Positions 60,201 to 64,000 of a stretch of 64,000 nt of DNA are shown here, piece by piece. The position numbers and the translations under genes were made by a program. The stretch is from Hypomesus transpacificus (taxonomy: Eukaryota; Chordata; Actinopteri; Osmeriformes; Osmeridae), in NCBI RefSeq assembly GCF_021917145.1, contig NC_061070.1, positions 15,028,950 to 15,092,949 on the forward strand, written 5' to 3'. Each line of letters opens with the position of its first letter. The stretch's first letter is position 1. A model generated the notes under the pieces. That model searched no databases. It was not told where the DNA came from and saw nothing but the letters and a program-made list of their open reading frames with translations.

Positions 60201-61502
60201 AAGTCTGGGAGAGATTGATGGTCTTATCACAGGCAGGGCTATGGTCATACTAGCGCTGATCCAAACAACCCTGGCTTCACCTCACCTTCATCACCTCCAC
60301 CTGAAGGTCTTCGTGGAGGGAGGGGGTCACTCTGACCGCCTCTAACATCTGACTCAGCATCTGACTCTCACGCACCTCCACCCCCACCCCCACAAAACGG
60401 TCGTCACACAGGATCTTCTACAGGAAGGAGAGAAAGCGAGAGCAAGATAGAGAAGAGAGAGCGAGAGAGAGAGAGGGGGGGGGGGCGAATGTATTTATAC
60501 AGATACCTGTATGCATTTCTAAGCACCATGCCTTTAATGTAGTACCACCAGGATCTCTAGTGGTCAGAGTTGTACCTGCATCCCAGAGAGGGCAGTCTGG
60601 GCCAGCTTGGTGCTTTTGGACTCCAGAGCCATCTGAAGAGGCAGAAGGCATCGCTCCCTGCAGCACACACACGTACACACACAGTGAGTCCCTATGCTGA
60701 TTGGTCAATTAAGAATCGGAGGCACCTGACCCTTGGGGAACAGAACTTTGACTTGAATGAATTCCGTGTTGTTGTGGGGTGCATGTGTTGCTGGCATGCT
60801 GCATGCAGACTTAGGGACACTTCATCAAAAACAGTCACACGTGTTGAAGACAGTCATCTCTGTCTTAGCCTGCTAAAACTTTGTACCCAGTTTTGTGTCT
60901 TCTTCTTTTCTACTGTATTCTAGTGAGTCAAAGGCAGTAGGCTACCCACTGTTGTTACACTAGAGATATTATGTAACCATAGTTCGTGACACAGATCACA
61001 GAAACCATCATGCTTCTATGGAGAGCTCTCTTTGACATGTCTTTTTAGTGTTACTGGACGTTTACTCCATGTACACAATGGGCTGCAGCTGGGCACCGCA
61101 TCACAGCTATTTGTGCACCTATCATTGAATATACACTACTATTTAATCATCGTTTGGTACCTATGACGAGTGAAATGTGTGTTGTACAGTTTATGAAATG
61201 GACAACTGACGGGAGACTCATGCTTACCTCAGCTGAGAAGGTGGGATTTTGAGAGATCCATTTTGAGTCTGAAGGGTTTCTGTAGAATTCCAAAGAGAAT
61301 TGCATCAAAATATTTAGAGAAGGAACATTTTGTTGGTACGGCTTTTATTTGCTCTGACTATAAGTCACAGGTGAAATCAAAACCTCACAGGATACAGGCT
61401 ACTCAACACGCACTTACCACAAGCGACTACGCACGCATCACGGATCGCTTTATTTTTGTGTCCAGATGCATCTTTCTGTAGCTTCCGCAGTATTTCCTCC
61501 AT
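42548..61502 (-). CDS. arfgef3: ARFGEF family member 3 (BIG3), 36 coding exons, complete
   Basis: BIG3 is a brefeldin-inhibited GEF-like protein with a divergent Sec7 domain, linked to insulin/glucagon granule control and prohibitin-2 binding. Exons from the start: 61418-61502, 61228-61279, 60576-60657, 60286-60417, 60028-60096, 58514-58630, 58370-58415, 58159-58243, 57920-58024, 57441-57807, 57099-57211, 56211-56991, 55833-55989, 55246-55412, 54511-54676, 54292-54399, 53152-53367, 52820-52930, 52296-52434, 51888-52184, 50642-50775, 50356-50501, 50026-50205, 49771-49912, 49310-49432, 49113-49216, 48771-48915, 48465-48593, 47963-48139, 47752-47866, 47537-47639, 46434-46565, 45924-46054, 44235-44568, 42893-43867, 42548-42739. 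All phases fit, giving 2218 residues (human 2177). The N-terminus MEEILRKLQKDASG, the Ser/Asp-rich DKSGRSDVSD-like segment and the C-terminus GRVYDIIL match human ARFGEF3. No disabling change was seen. Confidence 0.97.
43255..43322 (-). repeat. arfgef3: Gly-rich coding repeat in arfgef3 exon 35
   Basis: Tandem ggaggggt-type units within the coding exon encode a GGVGGMGG/GGVDGVGG tract. Human ARFGEF3, as I recall it, has no such tract at this place. The reading frame is preserved. It is likely to vary in length between individuals. Confidence 0.8.
43868..44070. repeat. ggaggaagaggacg minisatellite next to arfgef3 exon 35
   Basis: About fifteen copies of a 14-15 base purine-rich unit lie in the intron and directly abut the acceptor of exon 35 (exon start 43867). 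On the coding strand the array is pyrimidine-rich and so doubles as an extremely long polypyrimidine tract. Confidence 0.93.
45504..45914. repeat. (AGAGAC)n-type microsatellite, arfgef3 intron 33
   Basis: About 400 bases of agagagaga and cagagagaga units end within ten bases of the exon 33 donor (45923). Long Arg/Glu/Gln and Leu/Ser frames across it are artefacts of the repeat. Confidence 0.97.
46149..46431. repeat. gtgtgcagtg(gttagtgtgcagtg) minisatellite, arfgef3 intron 32
   Basis: Units of gtgtgcagt alternate irregularly with ggacagtgt and ggttagtgt for about 280 bases, ending at the exon 32 donor (46433). Confidence 0.95.
48236..48462. repeat. tctgcctctctggc minisatellite, arfgef3 intron 28
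   Basis: About eleven near-perfect 14-base units (ctctgcctctctgg) follow a block of ctgcctgtctgt units. The array reaches the exon 28 donor (48464). Spacing is continuous, with no spacers, so this is not CRISPR-like. Confidence 0.95.
48640..48740. repeat. gaggtgaggagag purine-rich tandem repeat, arfgef3 intron 27
   Basis: Irregular gaggagaggtgag units cover about 100 bases in the short intron between exons 27 and 28. Confidence 0.85.
51726..51886. repeat. ccttagtgccctacaaagtgtg minisatellite, arfgef3 intron 20
   Basis: About six copies of a 26-base unit (ctccttagtgccctacaaag then tgtgcc) abut the exon 20 donor (51887). Confidence 0.95.
52457..52540. repeat. short tandem repeat, gtcagactgggcaccaatgt unit
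   Basis: Three consecutive units of about 27 bases lie in arfgef3 intron 18, close to the exon 19 acceptor. Confidence 0.9.
54005..54125. repeat. (CCCT)n microsatellite, arfgef3 intron 16
   Basis: About 120 bases of ccctccct with a few gtct interruptions, preceded by a (GAGA)n run at 53945-53985. Confidence 0.97.
54843..55245. repeat. cagcagccccccctca minisatellite, arfgef3 intron 14
   Basis: Roughly 400 bases of cagcagcccccct, with ccccctcacagcagc and ttacagcag variants, fill most of the intron. The array runs up to the exon 14 donor (55245). On the coding strand it is G-rich (ggggggctgctg), a possible quadruplex-former in the transcript. Confidence 0.95.
57216..57251. repeat. (CA)n microsatellite, arfgef3 intron 10
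   Basis: A CA dinucleotide run lies just upstream (on the minus strand) of the exon 11 acceptor. Further CA/TG runs lie at 49441-49495, 50285-50310 and 60003-60022, each in an arfgef3 intron. Confidence 0.95.
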
Positions 61503-62412
61503 GCTGAAGTCACAATTTACAGTGCAGAATTGCTAACTGCGATGGTCCAGTTTACAGGTGCAGCATCCCCGTTGCCCAAAGATGATTCACCGCCAGGCCA
61601 GTGATGCAAAGCGAGCGTCAAATCCGAGGTGCGGCGAAGAGGAAGTGAAAAACTGATTAGCCGCTATTTGTCAGTCCATGGATTCGAAATGTTAGACCGA
61701 TATGAAAACAATGTAAGACCTTATTTCCCCCCCCCCCCAGGGAATTCTTGGATTCGTTGTTTATATATCATCCTTCTCTACGGGTCTTCATTTAAGTCAA
61801 AATATAGTCCGATTCATATACCCTTCGCGGTGAATATCCAGAACTTGTGAAAACATGGACGTAGATCTTATGGAAAAAGACTGGACTGGGTCGCATTGAG
61901 TATGAGCGTAACAATAATAATGCCACAATATAATTCATTTTAACTAATTCAATCTTCAATTAAATACACCAAGTGGACGTTAAGATGTCAAAAATAACAA
62001 AGGTCATGAACATTTAGGGCAGCCTAGATTAGCTAAACAGGGACATTGCCATTCGTAAATCTGTTTCACACGTTAGAGCTCCATGTATTATCTTCCTTCT
62101 CACCGTCCGATTCCTAGGCTGCGATTTAAAGGGATAGTTGACAGAAACGTGCCAACCAATTCCAACAAAATATAACAATGAAGGAAGGTAACCAACATCT
62201 TATTACAAAACCTCAGTTTAATAATACATTTAAAGCAATGACATGTATAGTTCAGATTTGTAGCTCATGTTTTCAATAATAATTCAAAGGTTAACACAAA
62301 ACAGATTAAAAATAGCAAAGTAAAAAACATACACAGTGAAGAAAACTGAAAGGCTAATTCTACTAAAAATAAAATATCATAAAGTTAAAGAAATAACGAC
62401 ATTCAAGTTGTT
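61503..62412. other. arfgef3-kif11 intergenic region
   Basis: This contains the arfgef3 5' region and promoter on its left and the kif11 3' untranslated region on its right. A short poly-C run lies at about 61729. No coding frame is supported and no TATA box was recognised. Confidence 0.5.
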
Positions 62413-64000
62413 TTAGTTCTGACTCCTAAGAGGTAACATGGATCGAGGTGGTGTTGCCTGAGTTTCATTTTCTGCCGATTTGAGGCGACTGAGGGCCTTG
62501 ATTTCCTTCTTCTGGGCCTTTGTTTTCTGGAGGGTAAACAAACAAAAAAAAAACAATTAGATAATTATCTTGAAACTAAACTGGTGATACAGCCTTCCTG
62601 AACCGCACACAAACATCCAGCCAACAGTGTTCATGTTAGTGGCACAGAGCCAATCATTGCACAGTACAGCTCGTCTCACCTTAAAGAAAGGGCCCCTGTG
62701 GTTCTCATCACACAGGAGGTTCTCGTCGACATAGGTGCACTCGATGGTGCTGTCTCCATTCACTTGGTCCTCGAGGGAGTCCTGTAACAGCATGGCATTA
62801 GAGAGAGCAAGACCAAAGCCCCACATCTAATAACAAATCCTCTAACACATTTTATAAATCCAATGTATTACTGTTGTGATGTAGGCCTACGTTTTTAAAA
62901 CCCCATTTCAGTGGTGGTTGAGCTACTCCATACAATAGACCACGGAAGCCACCATTGCACCATTTGTACACAGCGTTGGAAAAACCACTACAAGAATAAC
63001 ATTTATGACACTTGGGAGGATTCTAGAATGGAGATCCTCATAGGAGGTAGAGGTCGGTAGAGGTCGGTATCGGTCATCCACCAGATCAGATGAGGGTGTC
63101 TGGGCTACCTGGTCCTGCTTCTCCTCCTCCTCCTCCTCCTCCTCCTCCACGGTGTCACACTGGGCCAGGGCGGCCTGCAGCTCCTCCTGCTTCTGACGGA
63201 GGCTCTCCAGCAGCTCAGCCCGGCTCCGGGACTTGGCCAGGACACGCGGGTACTTGTACTCCTTCCTCTGGGGAGTCGTTCCTGAGGGAGGGAGACACCA
63301 GAAGACCAGTCAGTGACTCGAGCAGACAGGATGGATAGCAACGTCGCGCAAGTTTGCCTGGAACAGTTTTTGGGGGGTGGGTTGCCCCAAATCTTCTAAG
63401 GACTGATGGCAGTGTGTTACAGGTACACTAAACACGTGCAATAAACCTAGCTTGGTTAAGCAGATGTCCAGAATTTGACAAGAGGGCAGCCATTACAAAT
63501 TATACACCCAGAGGGGCTGGCTCACCGGTGGGGACATCCTGTCGGAGCTCCTCTGCTAGGAAGGTGTGGACACGGGCCAGGGCGGCATCCATGTGGGCCT
63601 GCAGCTCCCTCTGGTGGTCCTCCAGGGCACTGTGGTCCGTGGAGGCCTGCTGCTTCATGGCCACCAGACCCTGAGCCACCTCAGCCTGCTGCTGCTGCAG
63701 CTGCCCCTGAACCTCCTGGAGGTGGGCCTCACAGCCGGTCTCAACGCTCTGACAACACACAGCATGATCAACACACATCCCCTGACTTACCTTTCCAACC
63801 ACAAGGAGCTGAAAAATGTGTCACGCTACTTATACAGGGGTGACGACGACGTGTTTTTATGATGAATTCCAAAGGGTTATTACCTCCAGCAGGGTGTGCG
63901 TGGAGACGGTGTTGTCCTTCAGCAGGGTGAGCTGCTCCTGGGCTTGGCTCTGGGCCTGCTCCCTGGTGCTGGAGCACCACTGGAGGCTCCTCTCCCCCAG
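62413..64000 (-). CDS. kif11: kinesin-5 (Eg5) tail, last five coding exons, partial
   Basis: KIF11/Eg5 is the tetrameric plus-end kinesin that slides spindle microtubules apart in mitosis. Exons, 5' to 3' on the minus strand: 63884-64000 (cut by the window edge), 63526-63748, 63109-63281, 62680-62781 and 62413-62526, all in phase. The tail includes coiled-coil-like Gln-rich sequence and then the BimC box, DVPTGTTPQRKEYKYP. Its Thr before PQRK matches the Cdk1 site that targets human Eg5 (T926) to spindles. The end, RGPFFK...SMLPLRSQN, matches the human C-terminus in character. A run of nine Glu residues after the BimC box, encoded by (GAG)n at about 63122-63151, is an expansion. The motor domain lies beyond the right edge. 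Confidence 0.95.
63122..63151 (-). repeat. kif11: poly-Glu coding microsatellite in kif11
   Basis: Nine to ten GAG codons run in a row (read as ctc/cctcct on plus) within the kif11 tail exon. The frame is kept, and length polymorphism is likely. Confidence 0.93.

Overview
The window is vertebrate genomic DNA, almost certainly from a teleost fish. It has multi-exon genes with short GT-AG introns, dense microsatellites, a tRNA-derived SINE, and a full luteinizing-hormone beta gene of teleost type. The SINE tail resembles one common in salmon, smelt and pike relatives, so Protacanthopterygii is a reasonable but weakly supported guess. Exon maps were built by hand from splice sites, reading-frame phase and remembered family sequences; no search was run.

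Left block (1-19.6 kb). The first coding exon of adss2 (minus strand, rest off the left edge) stands head to head with a complete 24-exon catspere (plus), followed by a complete five-exon desi2 (plus). ADSS2, CATSPERE, DESI2 and COX20 are neighbours on human 1q44, so this is conserved synteny; cox20 reappears at 35.9-37.0 kb.

Middle block (19.6-35.1 kb), inserted between desi2 and cox20. It is a tandem array of three degenerate units. Each unit holds a minus-strand single-exon GPCR (type A), a plus-strand GPCR (type B) and, on the minus strand, the last exon of lhb. Different members survive in different units. Type A is intact in units 2 and 3 and truncated in unit 1. Type B is intact in unit 1 and broken in units 2 and 3. 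lhb is complete only in unit 3; the other two copies of its last exon share one nonsense codon. Unit 2 also carries two opposed hAT transposon relics and a LINE endonuclease scrap. The GPCRs belong to the rhodopsin class with several non-canonical core motifs, and I cannot assign a ligand. This array is the most interesting part of the window.

Right block (35.9-64 kb). cox20 (plus) is followed by a small membrane-protein gene that I identify as smim28 (minus). Next comes arfgef3 (BIG3, minus), whose 36 coding exons all join in phase to a 2218-residue protein. The last five coding exons of kif11 (minus) run off the right edge. arfgef3 introns and flanks are unusually rich in minisatellites. 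Orthologues of the genes here lie on four human chromosomes (1, 6, 10 and 19).
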